Of a DNA stretch of 60,896 nt, positions 44,401-51,751 are shown one piece after another (the stretch's first letter is position 1; each line of letters opens with the position of its first letter). The position numbers were made by a program, and so were the translations under genes. The stretch lies in the NCBI GenBank assembly GCA_039812765.1, contig JBDIBF010000011.1, positions 1 through 60,896 on the forward strand, written 5' to 3'. The notes under the pieces are model-generated. The model was not told the origin of the DNA, made no database searches, and saw only the letters and a program-made list of their open reading frames with translations. This DNA is from JADJVL01 sp039812765 (GTDB lineage Bacteria; Acidobacteriota; Holophagae; Holophagales; Holophagaceae).

Positions 44401-44859
44401 CTCCACGCGGGCGTCGACCGCGCCCCCGGGCGCCGTGCGGTAGGTGGCCTCGTCGGTCGGCGCCGCGCTCAGCCGCAGGGTATAGAAGCCGTGCTTCAGG
44501 AACTGCCCGCCCTCGCCTCGACCATCCCAGGCGAGTTCCCGGAGGCCGCGGCCCTGCACCAGGGGCGTCTCCCCGTACCAGGTCCGCACCACCGCGCCCT
44601 CCCCGTCCACCAGCTCCAGGCGCCAGCTGGCCCAGGTGGCCTCCTCGGCGTCCGGGAAGCTGAAGGCGACCTTGAAAGTGCGGGCCAGGGCCCCGCGCTC
44701 CCCCGTGAAGGGCGCGAAGAGCATCGCCTCGAACTCGTGGTGGTCCGGGTGCACCTTCGCCTGGGGCCGCGGGTTCCGCTGGCCCTGGGCGGCGGAGGCC
44801 AGGGGCCCCGCGGCCAGAAGCAGGCCGAGGGCCGTGATGAGACGGTGGGCTTTGCGCAT
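41443..44859 (-). CDS. Large exported PHP-type metallohydrolase (CehA/McbA- or DUF3604-like) with Ig-like repeats and C-terminal binding domains
   Basis: 1138 residues with a signal peptide (LGLLLAAGPLASAAQ). An N-terminal beta domain (about 35-165) precedes a PHP-type catalytic domain (about 215-500) with metal-site motifs YFGNMHSQTNHSDGG, ASEHNHMYD, NEWGVITNGGHMNLL, FNHPKTSG and APSTDQDNHCANWG. Three Ig-like repeats of 89 residues follow (about 597-863), then a PPC-like domain (ESNGTLGTANVV, DKDHFALSL) and a C-terminal jelly-roll domain (LLANPGFESG to FVLDDASLKVQ). It probably hydrolyses an ester or phosphoester on a polymer outside the cell; the exact substrate is unknown. Ribosome site AAGGAAGGG lies before the ATG. 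Single gene with its own terminator. Confidence 0.82.
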   Translation of the reverse strand: MRKAHRLITALGLLLAAGPLASAAQGQRNPRPQAKVHPDHHEFEAMLFAPFTGERGALARTFKVAFSFPDAEEATWASWRLELVDGEGAVVRTWYGETPLVQGRGLRELAWDGRGEGGQFLKHGFYTLRLSAAPTDEATYRTAPGGAVDARVEPRLARAGGDLDMQEATIEVGRVAVPDLRPMEPLPVGARQEEARGMARASDVGQTARPATASLPYTIYFGNMHSQTNHSDGGTPVGSCSGAETPQAGTQGPTEAFEMMRVQAGGDFLLASEHNHMYDGSTSENTSADTVAARALWQSGQTLAANYRAAHPDFMALYGNEWGVITNGGHMNLLNPDGLATWEHGAGGLLTGDYYVPKSDYAAMYALMKQRGWVGQFNHPKTSGQFIINSTNLAYDANGADVMALCEVMNTSAFSTNTSETETGHSSYTGAWNILLERGYHVAPSTDQDNHCANWGLSYRNRTGVLLPTGTPLTMQSFLDAVKARRVFATEDKAGQLVLTANDHVMGESFSNSGTLTLVANYASTSGQTASRIQFFEGVPGRNGTVTQLTEGSGTYAFTPAAGEHFYYALVTQANGDRLFSAPVWVSQGSGGATAPSITTQPASVTVTAPATATFTVAAAGTAPLSYQWRKNGTAISGATTASYTTPATATADSGSTFSVVVTNSAGSATSNNATLTVNAAATAPTITTQPASVTVTAGATATFTVAASGTAPMTYQWQKNGAAISGATSATYTTPATTTADSGATFRCVVTNSAGSATSSSATLTVNAAATAPTITTQPASQTVTAGATATFNVAASGTSPFTYQWRKNGTAIPGATAASYTTPATTTADSGSTFSVVVGNSAGSATSANATLTVNASGTTFSEVESNGTLGTANVVGRTYTKITGTMGNTTDKDHFALSLNANEKLTLGMTGPSTTDYDLYLLDASGATLASSTGGTSTESLTYTNGATAKTVYAQVISYSGSSTTVPYNVTVAYTAGTPTATELLANPGFESGAVNWTATSGVITNGTGETPHGGTWMAWLNGYGSAHTDSLFQQVSIPSTATSATLTFWLHIDTAETTTTTAYDTLKVQVRNSSGAVLATLATYSNLNKNTGYAQKTFDLSAYKGQAVQIYFEGVEGGTLQTSFVLDDASLKVQ
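42270..43070 (-). repeat. Three tandem 267-bp repeats encoding Ig-like domains
   Basis: The sequence coding TTQPASxTVTA recurs at about 43065, 42798 and 42531, an exact 267-base (89-codon) period. The units share long near-identical stretches such as ATLTVNAAATAPT. The high DNA identity suggests recent duplication or ongoing homogenisation. Confidence 0.85.
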
Positions 44860-44915
44860 GGTGGGTCCCTTCCTTTTTCCTTAGAAAAAGGATCAAAGGC
44901 CCCTGCGCCTTCGCG

Positions 44916-44933
44916 TGTTAATTGATGTTAATT
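44916..44933 (-). promoter_or_regulatory. TTAAC-N5-TTAAC direct repeat upstream of the PHP hydrolase gene
   Basis: On the minus strand AATTAACATCAATTAACA holds two TTAAC cores ten bases apart, 57 bases before the ATG. TTTGAT follows about 19 bases later and could be the -10. A closely similar element lies before the M4 protease gene. Confidence 0.4.
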
Positions 44934-44966
44934 CTTCGCACTGACACGCATAAATCCGTTGGTGGT

Positions 44967-44983
44967 TTTGCATACTATGCAAA
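44967..44983. promoter_or_regulatory. Perfect 17-bp palindrome, probable operator
   Basis: TTTGCATA-C-TATGCAAA, eight-base arms around one base, in an A+T-rich patch about 108-124 bases upstream of the PHP hydrolase ATG. It looks like a binding site for a dimeric repressor or activator. I cannot name the protein. Confidence 0.4.
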
Positions 44984-45041
44984 TTCCCGTGACTTCTTCG
45001 CACCCCGGGCGCTCCCTCTAGGAATTCAGGGCGCGGAAACG

Positions 45042-46475
45042 TCAGGGCTCAGCGTCGCCGGCCTCGTCCCCGGGATCCTCGAGGTCCAGCCGCTTCATCT
45101 TTTCCAGGAAAGTGGTCCGCTTGAGGCCCAGCAGCTCCGCGGCGCGCTTCTTGTTGCCGCGGGTGATGGCGAGGCTCTGGAGCATGAGCTTCTTCTCCAC
45201 GTCGGAGACCACCTGGTTCAGGTCGAGCCCCTCCGGCGGCAGGTCCAGGGGCAGCGCGCCGGGCCCGACGGACTCCACGGGCACCTCCGGCATGGGGAGC
45301 GCGTCCGCCTCGGCGGCCGCCAGGGGCCTCCCGGGCTCCGCGCCGAGGAAGAGGAAGTCCTCCCGGGTGAGGACGGGGCGCCGGCCGCTCAGCACGATGG
45401 CGCGCTCGATGGCGTTCTCGAGCTGGCGCACGTTGCCCGGCCAGGGGTGGGCCATGAGCTGGGGGTCCACCGAAGGATGGAGGGCCTTCGGGTAGAGGCC
45501 GTGCTCCCGGGCCTTGCGGTTCAGGAAGTGCTGGGCGAGGAAGGGCACCTCCTCCCGCCGCGCCCGGAGGGGCGGCAGGTGGATGGGCACCACGTCCAGG
45601 CGGTAGAGCAGGTCCTCCCGGAACTTGCCCTCCTTCACCCGGGCCCACAGGTCCTCGTTGGTGGCGGCGACCACGCGCACGTCCACCTTCACGGGCCCGC
45701 CGCCGCCCAGGGGCTGCACCTCCCGCTCCTGCAGGGCCCGGAGGAGGCGCACCTGCGCGGCCATGGACATGGTGCTCACCTCGTCCAGGAAGAGCGTGCC
45801 GCCGTCGGCCTCCTGGAACTTGCCCGGCGTGTCCTTGCGCGCGTCGGTGAAGGCGCCCTTGGTGTAGCCGAAGAGCTCGGACTCGATGAGGTTCTCGGGG
45901 ATGGCGCCGCAGTGCACCGCGACGAAGGGGGCCGAGGCCTGGGGGCTCATGCGGTGGATGGCGCGGGCCACGATCTCCTTGCCGGTGCCGCTCTCGCCGA
46001 TGAGCAGCACCGTGGCCTTGGTGGCGGCCGCGGCACGGGCCTTCGCCACGACGTCCTGCATGGCGGCGCTGAGGCCCACCAGGCCGAGTTGCAGCGTCTG
46101 GGACGCGGAGAGGGGGGGCGTCGTGGCGGCGTTGGGCCGCAGGCCCGGGGTGGGAGGATCGTCGCCCCGCACCTCCCACCGCACGGAGCCCAGGCGGCTC
46201 CAGGCGGCGAGCTGGGCCACGCTGAGGGGCGGGGCCCCGGGCCGGCGGAGGAGGACGATGGGCAGGGCCCCGACCTCGGAGGCGCCGCGCACCAGCGAAG
46301 GGGGCGGTTCGGCGGCGTCCGCGCTCACCGCCCACAGGTCCGTCTCCGAGGGCGGCAGGGCCGGCGCGGCGCCGCGGTCCACGCTGACCTCCCAGGCGTG
46401 GGCCCACCGGTGCTCCAGCCCGAGCGAATCTTCGCCGAGCGTGGACCAGTGGAGGCGGGGCAGGGTCGGGGTCAA
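45042..46475 (-). CDS. Sigma-54-dependent transcriptional activator (AAA+ and Fis-type HTH)
   Basis: 477 residues, TTG start, without a visible ribosome site, so the start is uncertain. Residues 1-125 resemble no receiver or GAF domain that I recognise. The AAA+ core (about 130-370) has Walker A GESGTGKE, Walker B TLFLDEVST and RLLRALQEREVQPLGG. The sigma-54-contacting loop reads GAFTDA in place of GAFTGA. The C-terminal HTH is NKKRAAELLGLKRTTFLEKMKRL. It lies upstream of the PHP hydrolase gene on the same strand, but no clear -24/-12 promoter is seen there. Confidence 0.9.
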   Translation of the reverse strand: MTPTLPRLHWSTLGEDSLGLEHRWAHAWEVSVDRGAAPALPPSETDLWAVSADAAEPPPSLVRGASEVGALPIVLLRRPGAPPLSVAQLAAWSRLGSVRWEVRGDDPPTPGLRPNAATTPPLSASQTLQLGLVGLSAAMQDVVAKARAAAATKATVLLIGESGTGKEIVARAIHRMSPQASAPFVAVHCGAIPENLIESELFGYTKGAFTDARKDTPGKFQEADGGTLFLDEVSTMSMAAQVRLLRALQEREVQPLGGGGPVKVDVRVVAATNEDLWARVKEGKFREDLLYRLDVVPIHLPPLRARREEVPFLAQHFLNRKAREHGLYPKALHPSVDPQLMAHPWPGNVRQLENAIERAIVLSGRRPVLTREDFLFLGAEPGRPLAAAEADALPMPEVPVESVGPGALPLDLPPEGLDLNQVVSDVEKKLMLQSLAITRGNKKRAAELLGLKRTTFLEKMKRLDLEDPGDEAGDAEP

Positions 46476-46580
46476 GTTGGCGGGCCGGAGTCCATCCCAG
46501 CCTCGCGGAAGGGGCGGCGCGGATCAAGGGGCCGGCGCGACGGGCCCCGGCGGTAGACTGGCCTTTCCGCTGGAAACGCC

Positions 46581-47126
46581 ATGGCCCTCCTCGAATCCAC
46601 GATGGTCCCCCTCGGCAGCCCCTGCCCGCCCTTCGACCTGCCCGGCGTGGACGGCCGGCACCACCACCGGGACGACTTCTCCGCGCCGGCCCTGCTGGTG
46701 GTGGTGATGTGCAACCACTGCCCCTACGTGCAGGCGGTGGACGACCGCATCAACGCCCTGGCCCGGGACTACGCCGGACGCTGCGACGTGGTGGCCCTCA
46801 ACCCCAACGACGCGGTCGCCTATCCCGACGACAGCTTCGCGGCGATGAAGGCCCGCGCCGCGGCCAAGGGCTACGCGTTCCCCTACCTCCACGACGAGGA
46901 CCAGGCCGTGGCGCGGGCCTTCGGGGCCGTGTGCACGCCGGACTTCTTCCTCTACGACCCCCACCGCCGCCTGGCCTACCGCGGACGTCTCGACGACAGC
47001 TGGAAGGACCCCGCGGCGGTCCGCCGCCAGGACCTCCGGGAGGCCCTGGACGCCGTGCTGGCGGGCCGCGCGCCGTCTCCGGAGCAGAACCCCAGCATGG
47101 GCTGCTCCATCAAGTGGAAACCCTGA
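46581..47126 (+). CDS. Cytoplasmic thioredoxin-like redoxin
   Basis: 181 residues without a signal peptide. Thioredoxin fold with active site VMCNHCPYVQAV (CxxC) and cis-Pro region AVCTPDFFLYD. A third conserved cysteine is in the C-terminal MGCSIKWKP. It belongs to the AhpC/TSA-redoxin group, probably reducing disulfides or peroxides. TAGACT at 46554-46559 may be its -10. The next gene encodes an exported paralogue 12 bases downstream. Confidence 0.82.
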   Translation: MALLESTMVPLGSPCPPFDLPGVDGRHHHRDDFSAPALLVVVMCNHCPYVQAVDDRINALARDYAGRCDVVALNPNDAVAYPDDSFAAMKARAAAKGYAFPYLHDEDQAVARAFGAVCTPDFFLYDPHRRLAYRGRLDDSWKDPAAVRRQDLREALDAVLAGRAPSPEQNPSMGCSIKWKP

Positions 47127-47138
47127 CCCGGAGGCCCC

Positions 47139-47732
47139 ATGCCCCGCGCCCTCCTTCTCGCCGCCCTCCCCGCCCTGCTCGCCGCCCAGTCCGGGCCCAA
47201 GCTGCCCCTGGGAACGCCCATGCCCGCCTTCGCCCTCCCCGGCGTGGACGGGAAGGTCCTCGACAGCCGGACGCTGAAGGGGCCTGTGGTGGTGGTCTTC
47301 CTCAGCACCCAGTGCCCCTACGTCATGGCCAGCGAGGAGCGCATCAACGCCCTCGCCAGGGCCTACGCGGGCCGGATCGCCTTCGTGGGCATCAACAGCA
47401 ACGAGAGCGAGAGCGAGGCGCGCCGGGAGGAGAGCCTCGAGGGCATGAAGGCCCACGCGGCGAAGCGGGGCTACGCCTTCCCCTACCTGAAGGACGAGAG
47501 CCAGGCGGTGATCAAGGCCTACGGCGGCGTCTGCACGCCGGACTTCTTCCTCTTCGACGCGGGCGGCAGGCTGGTCTACCGCGGACGCATGGACGACAAC
47601 ACCACGCCCCGCAGGGACGCGCCCGTCAGCCGCCGCGACCTGAAGGAGGCCCTGGACGCGGTGCTCGCGGGCCGGCCCGTGGACCCGGACCAGAAGCCCA
47701 GCCGCGGCTGCAGCATCAAGTGGAAGGCCTGA
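47139..47732 (+). CDS. Exported thioredoxin-like redoxin
   Basis: 197 residues with a signal peptide ending LLAAQ. It matches its upstream neighbour along its length (PTFD-like PAFALPGVDGK, AYGGVCTPDFFLFD, RGCSIKWKA). The active site is FLSTQCPYVMA, where the first cysteine of CxxC is Ser, leaving a single peroxidatic-type cysteine. The C-terminal cysteine in GCSIKWK could act as resolving residue. The pair would give the same chemistry on both sides of the inner membrane. Confidence 0.82.
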   Translation: MPRALLLAALPALLAAQSGPKLPLGTPMPAFALPGVDGKVLDSRTLKGPVVVVFLSTQCPYVMASEERINALARAYAGRIAFVGINSNESESEARREESLEGMKAHAAKRGYAFPYLKDESQAVIKAYGGVCTPDFFLFDAGGRLVYRGRMDDNTTPRRDAPVSRRDLKEALDAVLAGRPVDPDQKPSRGCSIKWKA

Positions 47733-47765
47733 GGGCCTGAGCTTCCCGGAATCCCCCGGATCGCC

Positions 47766-47771
47766 CAGACT
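47766..47771 (+). promoter_or_regulatory. -10-like hexamer, possible leaderless start of the gene at 47778
   Basis: CAGACT ends six bases before the ATG; TTCCCG about 17 bases upstream is a weak -35 candidate. Confidence 0.3.
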
Positions 47772-47777
47772 CGGGGA

Positions 47778-48413
47778 ATGCGCTTCCCTTGCCTCCTCCT
47801 CGCCGCCGCGCCCCTCGCCGCCCAGTCCTGGGGCCTGCGCCTCGAGGTGCCTTTCCCCAAGGGGCAGAACCTTCCCCAGACCCTGCTCACGGGCACGGGG
47901 CAGCTGGCCTCGGGGACTCTCGACACGGGCAAGGGCCTGATCGCCACCGTCGAACGCCGGCTCTTCCTGTTCGGCCCGGTGCTGCGCCTGGAGGCCACCT
48001 TCGAAGGGGCCTGGCTGCGCACCGAGGGCGACCTGCGCCTGGGGACGACGAATCAGTCCGGGACCCTCACCCAGGCGGGCCTGGGGATGGGCCTCAACGC
48101 CCAGTTCTGGATCCCCTTCGTCGGCCTGGGGGGCGAGGTGGGCCTCATCGAGCGCGCCCAGCGCTACCGCTACGAGGCCGCCGGGGCCTCCGTGGCGCAC
48201 ACCCTGGGGCGGCCCTGGCTGCGGGTGGGCGCGCGCTGGCGCCTGCCCCTGCCCTTCCGGCCCTGCCTCGTGGCGAGCTATCAGCAGCCCTTCACGAAGG
48301 ACCGCCCCGTGCAACTTTCCTCGGCGGCGGATCTGGCCGCGCTCCTCGGTGCCCAGGGCAGCGGCCAGGAGTTCGACCGCATGTGGACCTTCGGGGTCGG
48401 CTGGGCATTCTGA
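47778..48413 (+). CDS. Putative small outer-membrane beta-barrel protein
   Basis: 211 residues with a signal peptide (MRFPCLLLAAAPLAAQ). Alternating hydrophobic strands such as LRLEVPFPKG, LRLEATFEGAWLR, LGGEVGLIERAQRYRYEAAG, LRVGARWRLPLPF end in an aromatic-terminated strand WTFGVGWAF, the usual signal for outer-membrane insertion. I do not recognise a family. It may be a porin-like or structural protein. Confidence 0.6.
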   Translation: MRFPCLLLAAAPLAAQSWGLRLEVPFPKGQNLPQTLLTGTGQLASGTLDTGKGLIATVERRLFLFGPVLRLEATFEGAWLRTEGDLRLGTTNQSGTLTQAGLGMGLNAQFWIPFVGLGGEVGLIERAQRYRYEAAGASVAHTLGRPWLRVGARWRLPLPFRPCLVASYQQPFTKDRPVQLSSAADLAALLGAQGSGQEFDRMWTFGVGWAF

Positions 48414-48458
48414 GCCCGGCCGGGCGTGACGCGCAGATGGAACCGTCTTCCATCAAAA

Positions 48459-48474
48459 TTAACGCGTCTTAACA
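48459..48474 (+). promoter_or_regulatory. TTAAC-N5-TTAAC direct repeat upstream of the M4 protease gene
   Basis: The stretch AATTAACGCGTCTTAACA (48457-48474) has TTAAC cores at 48459 and 48469, ten bases apart, 140 bases before the ATG. TTGAAT about 23 bases downstream may be the -10. It matches the element before the PHP hydrolase gene in sequence, spacing and orientation. Confidence 0.4.
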
Positions 48475-48543
48475 AGGCGGATCCGCGGCCCTGGCGTTGA
48501 ATCATCGCCAGCACCCCGCTCTTTCCCGATCGCGCCGTTCCCT

Positions 48544-48560
48544 CCTCCGGCTTCCGGAGG
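48544..48560 (+). promoter_or_regulatory. 5' leader hairpin with anti-Shine-Dalgarno arm, M4 protease mRNA
   Basis: CCTCCGG-CTT-CCGGAGG can form a seven-base-pair stem. The same CCGGAGG recurs at 48603-48609 as the ribosome site of the M4 gene, so the CCTCCGG arm could pair with either copy. Whether this controls translation is unknown. Confidence 0.25.
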
Positions 48561-48613
48561 CCGGGACCGCCGTCGCCCCTCCGCCCGCTGCACCGCCCCC
48601 CTCCGGAGGCCCC

Positions 48614-50254
48614 ATGCGCACCGCCCTGATGCTCGCCCTCGTCGCCGCCCCCGCCCTCGTCGCCTCGGCGCCGGGCTCGCCCTCCCCCAGGATCCTCGCG
48701 GCGCAGCAGCATCTCTCCGCCCGGGTCTGGGACCTCGGCCTCGACCGCGACCACGACTTCGCGTTGAAGAACGCCGTGGAGGAAGGCGTGAGCGAGAGCC
48801 ACGTCCGCTTCGACCAGCTCTACAAGGGCGTCCGCGTCTTCGAAGGCGAGGTCATCGTCCATTCCCGCGAAGGCCAGGTGGAGGGCCTGACCGACGCGCT
48901 CGCCCGCGGGCTCCGCCTCGACGTCACCCCCACCTTGGGCGCCTCGGAGGCCCTCGCGGCCGCCCACAAGGCCCTGGCACCGAAGGGGGCCTATGCCTCC
49001 GAGCCCACGGTGGAGCTGGTGGTCGCCCGGATCGAAGTGCCGGTCCACCTCCGGGCCCACCGCCTCACAGAGGGCGACGCGGCCGCCGAGCCGGCCGCCG
49101 AGCCGGTGGTCCAGCGGGCCGTCCTGGCCTACCACGTCCACGCCGAGCTGGAGAACGGGGACGGGGAGACCAGCCACACCGACTTCATGGTGAGCGCCCA
49201 CACCGGCGCGATCCTCGACCGCTGGAGCACCCTCCACACCGCCGCCGCATCCGGCACCGGCAAGAGCCAGTACAGCGGCACCGTCTCCATCAACACCAAC
49301 AGCGTCAGCGGCGGTTACGAGCTGCGCGACACGGTGCGGGGGATGAACTACGCGACCTACAACCTGAACCACGCCACCAGCGGCACGGGCACCATCTACA
49401 CCGATGCGGACAACACCTGGGGCGACGGCGCCAACTACGTCGAGGGCTCCTCCACCACCGCCGCCAACGGCCAGACCGCCGGCGTGGACGCCCACTACGG
49501 CGTCGGCAAGACCTACGACTACTACAAGAACGTGCTCGGCCGGAACGGCATCGACGGCGCGGGCCGGGCCACCTACAGCCGTGTGCACTACTCCAACAGC
49601 TACGACAACGCCTTCTGGTCTGACAGCTGCTTCTGCATGACCTACGGCGACGGCTCCTCCTTCAAGACCCTCACCGCCCTCGACGTCGCCGGCCACGAGA
49701 TGAGCCACGGCGTCTGCGCCCGCACCGCCAACCTGACCTACCGCGGCGAGAGCGGCGGCCTGAACGAGGCCAACTCCGACATCAACGGCACCATGGTGGA
49801 GTTCTACGCCCGCGGCGGCTCGGGCTCCACCATCGGCAACACCGGCGGCAACTGGACCATCGGCGAGCAGCTCGCCTCCACGCCCCTGCGCTACATGTAC
49901 AAGCCCAGCCTGGACGGCGGCAGCCGCGACGCCTGGTCCTCCAGCCTGAAGAACCTGGACGTGCACTACAGCTCGGGTCCCGCGAACCGGATGTTCTACT
50001 TCCTCAGCCAGGGCGCGAGCAGCAGCCCCAGCTCGAACACCTACAGCTCCTATCTGCCCGGCGGGATGACCGGCATCGGCAACGACAAGGCCGCCCGCAT
50101 CTGGTTCAAGGCCCTGACCTCTTACATGACCTCCAGCACCACCTACGCCGGCGCCAAGACCGCCTGCCTCAACGCCTGCGTGGCCCTGGGCTACCCCTCG
50201 GGCTCCACGGAGTACAACGCGGTGGTGAACGCCTTCAAGGCCATCAACCGCTGA
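48614..50254 (+). CDS. Secreted M4-family (thermolysin-like) zinc metalloprotease
   Basis: 546 residues: signal peptide, propeptide with FTP/PepSY-like parts (about 30-205), and catalytic domain. Zinc ligands His361 and His365 with catalytic Glu362 in AGHEMSHGV, third ligand Glu385 in GGLNEANSD, and the transition-state His in LDVHYSSGPANRMFYFL are all present. It should mature by self-cleavage and degrade extracellular protein. The start has GGAGG four bases upstream. A strong hairpin follows the gene. Confidence 0.93.
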   Translation: MRTALMLALVAAPALVASAPGSPSPRILAAQQHLSARVWDLGLDRDHDFALKNAVEEGVSESHVRFDQLYKGVRVFEGEVIVHSREGQVEGLTDALARGLRLDVTPTLGASEALAAAHKALAPKGAYASEPTVELVVARIEVPVHLRAHRLTEGDAAAEPAAEPVVQRAVLAYHVHAELENGDGETSHTDFMVSAHTGAILDRWSTLHTAAASGTGKSQYSGTVSINTNSVSGGYELRDTVRGMNYATYNLNHATSGTGTIYTDADNTWGDGANYVEGSSTTAANGQTAGVDAHYGVGKTYDYYKNVLGRNGIDGAGRATYSRVHYSNSYDNAFWSDSCFCMTYGDGSSFKTLTALDVAGHEMSHGVCARTANLTYRGESGGLNEANSDINGTMVEFYARGGSGSTIGNTGGNWTIGEQLASTPLRYMYKPSLDGGSRDAWSSSLKNLDVHYSSGPANRMFYFLSQGASSSPSSNTYSSYLPGGMTGIGNDKAARIWFKALTSYMTSSTTYAGAKTACLNACVALGYPSGSTEYNAVVNAFKAINR

Positions 50255-50272
50255 ACGCCCGCTTCAGGATGC

Positions 50273-50298
50273 GAGGGCCCGGCCAGCGCCGGGCCCTC
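50273..50298 (+). terminator. Hairpin terminator after the M4 protease gene
   Basis: GAGGGCCCGGC-CAGC-GCCGGGCCCTC, a perfect 11-base-pair stem with a four-base loop, starting 19 bases after the stop and followed by GTGTTCC. Strong stem, weak T-run. Confidence 0.6.
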
Positions 50299-50372
50299 GT
50301 GTTCCGTGGCCCGGCCGCGCTTTCCCTTTCGCCCCGGCGCCTTCAGACTGGTCCTTCGCCCCCCGGACAACG

Positions 50373-51737
50373 ATGCTCGCCTGCGCCCTGCTCCTCGCCT
50401 TCCAGTCGCCGCCTCCGCCCACCAGCCCGTTGGCGCCCCTGACGCCGCTCCCGGCCCCGGTGACGCCCAGGCCCGTCCAGGACGCCGTCCGCCACCTGGG
50501 CGCGGTGAAGCCGGGGGAGGCGAAAACCCTGGTGTGGGAGGTGCGCAATGCCGCCGCCCGGCCGGCCACCTTCCGCCTGGTGGATCCGCCCAAGGCCGTG
50601 ACGGCCCCCGGCTTGGCCCTGGCCCGTCCCTGGGCCCCTGGGGAGACCCGCAAGGTGTCGTTCCGGGTCGAGCCCGCGGGACTGCGGGGACTCCAGGCCT
50701 GGACCCTCCGGCTGGCCTCCCCGGACGCGCCGCAGCCGGACCAGACCCTCCAGGTGGACTGCATCGCGGTCACCTTCGGCGTCACGCCGGACACCATCAC
50801 CAGCCTCGGCAGCATCGGCCCCAAGGAGGTCCGGACCGTCGCCTGGGAGCTGAAGAACCTCGCCGAGGGGCCGATGACGTTCCGGCTCCTCGATCTGGCG
50901 CCGGGCGTCACCGTGGACATGGCGCCCTTCGCGACGCCCTTCGCGCCGGGCGAGTCCCGCCCCATCCGCATGACCCTCGATCCCACCGGCTTCGTCGGCT
51001 ACCAGCGCCGGGCTGCCAAGATCGAGTGCAGCGATCCGGGGCAGCCCCGGTACATCCTGCGCGTGGACATGACCGTGCGGCCGGAGGTCGCGGTGGATGG
51101 CCAGGCGAAGGACCTGGGCGCGGTGCAGCGCTTCGAGAGCCCTTCCATCGCCTTCCGCTTCACCCGGGAGGGCGGGGAGGCCGCCGCCATCCGCCTGGCC
51201 AGTGAGCTGCCGGACTACTTCGATCACGAGATCGTCCAGGAGGGCGTGAACGCCAGCCTGGTGCTCACCCTGCGCCCGGGAAGGCTCAAGCCCGGGCAGA
51301 CCGCCGGCCTGGAGCGCCTCGCCGTCACCACCAGCGCGCCGCTCCAGCCGCGCTTCAACCTCACCCTGGCCTGGCGCATCCGGCAGCTCCTCGAGGCCTC
51401 CCCCAGCCGCGTCGTCCTCGACCTGCCCGAGGGGCTCAGCCAAGCCCTGGTGGTGCGGCGCTCTGACGGGAAGCCCTTCCGGATCCGCGAGGCGGTCCTG
51501 GCGGAGGGAAGCGGCTGGTCCATCGCCGGGGTCGGCCGGGAGGAGGGCCCCGAGCACCACCTGACCGTCACCCTCCAGGACCGGTCCCAGCGGCGGGGCA
51601 TGCTCCGCATCGTGGCGGAGGGCGTCGAGGAGCCGCTGCTGGTGCCCCTGGCCTACCTGCCGCCGGAGCCTCCGGGACAGGGGCCGCGGCCGACCCCCGG
51701 GACCCGGGAACCCGGGGGCGAGCCCCACCCGCGCTAG
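50373..51737 (+). CDS. Exported or periplasmic protein with DUF1573-like beta repeats
   Basis: 454 residues. A short hydrophobic N-terminus (MLACALLLAFQ) and a Pro-rich stretch precede repeated Ig-like units built on LGAVKPGEAKTLVWEVRNAAARPATFRL and LGSIGPKEVRTVAWELKNLAEGPMTFRLL (about 42-130 and 140-235), then less regular beta sequence and a Pro/Gly-rich tail. The pattern resembles DUF1573/ASPM-Hydin-type domains; function unknown. A cysteine at residue 4 could be lipid-modified, but the lipobox is poor. CAGACT at 50344-50349 may be a -10. Confidence 0.65.
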   Translation: MLACALLLAFQSPPPPTSPLAPLTPLPAPVTPRPVQDAVRHLGAVKPGEAKTLVWEVRNAAARPATFRLVDPPKAVTAPGLALARPWAPGETRKVSFRVEPAGLRGLQAWTLRLASPDAPQPDQTLQVDCIAVTFGVTPDTITSLGSIGPKEVRTVAWELKNLAEGPMTFRLLDLAPGVTVDMAPFATPFAPGESRPIRMTLDPTGFVGYQRRAAKIECSDPGQPRYILRVDMTVRPEVAVDGQAKDLGAVQRFESPSIAFRFTREGGEAAAIRLASELPDYFDHEIVQEGVNASLVLTLRPGRLKPGQTAGLERLAVTTSAPLQPRFNLTLAWRIRQLLEASPSRVVLDLPEGLSQALVVRRSDGKPFRIREAVLAEGSGWSIAGVGREEGPEHHLTVTLQDRSQRRGMLRIVAEGVEEPLLVPLAYLPPEPPGQGPRPTPGTREPGGEPHPR

Positions 51738-51751
51738 GACCGCCTGGGCCC

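Noticed and set aside
44961..44990. Sigma-54 (-24/-12) promoter around TTTGCA
   Set aside because: On neither strand is there a GG at the required distance upstream of the GC. The palindrome explains the sequence better.
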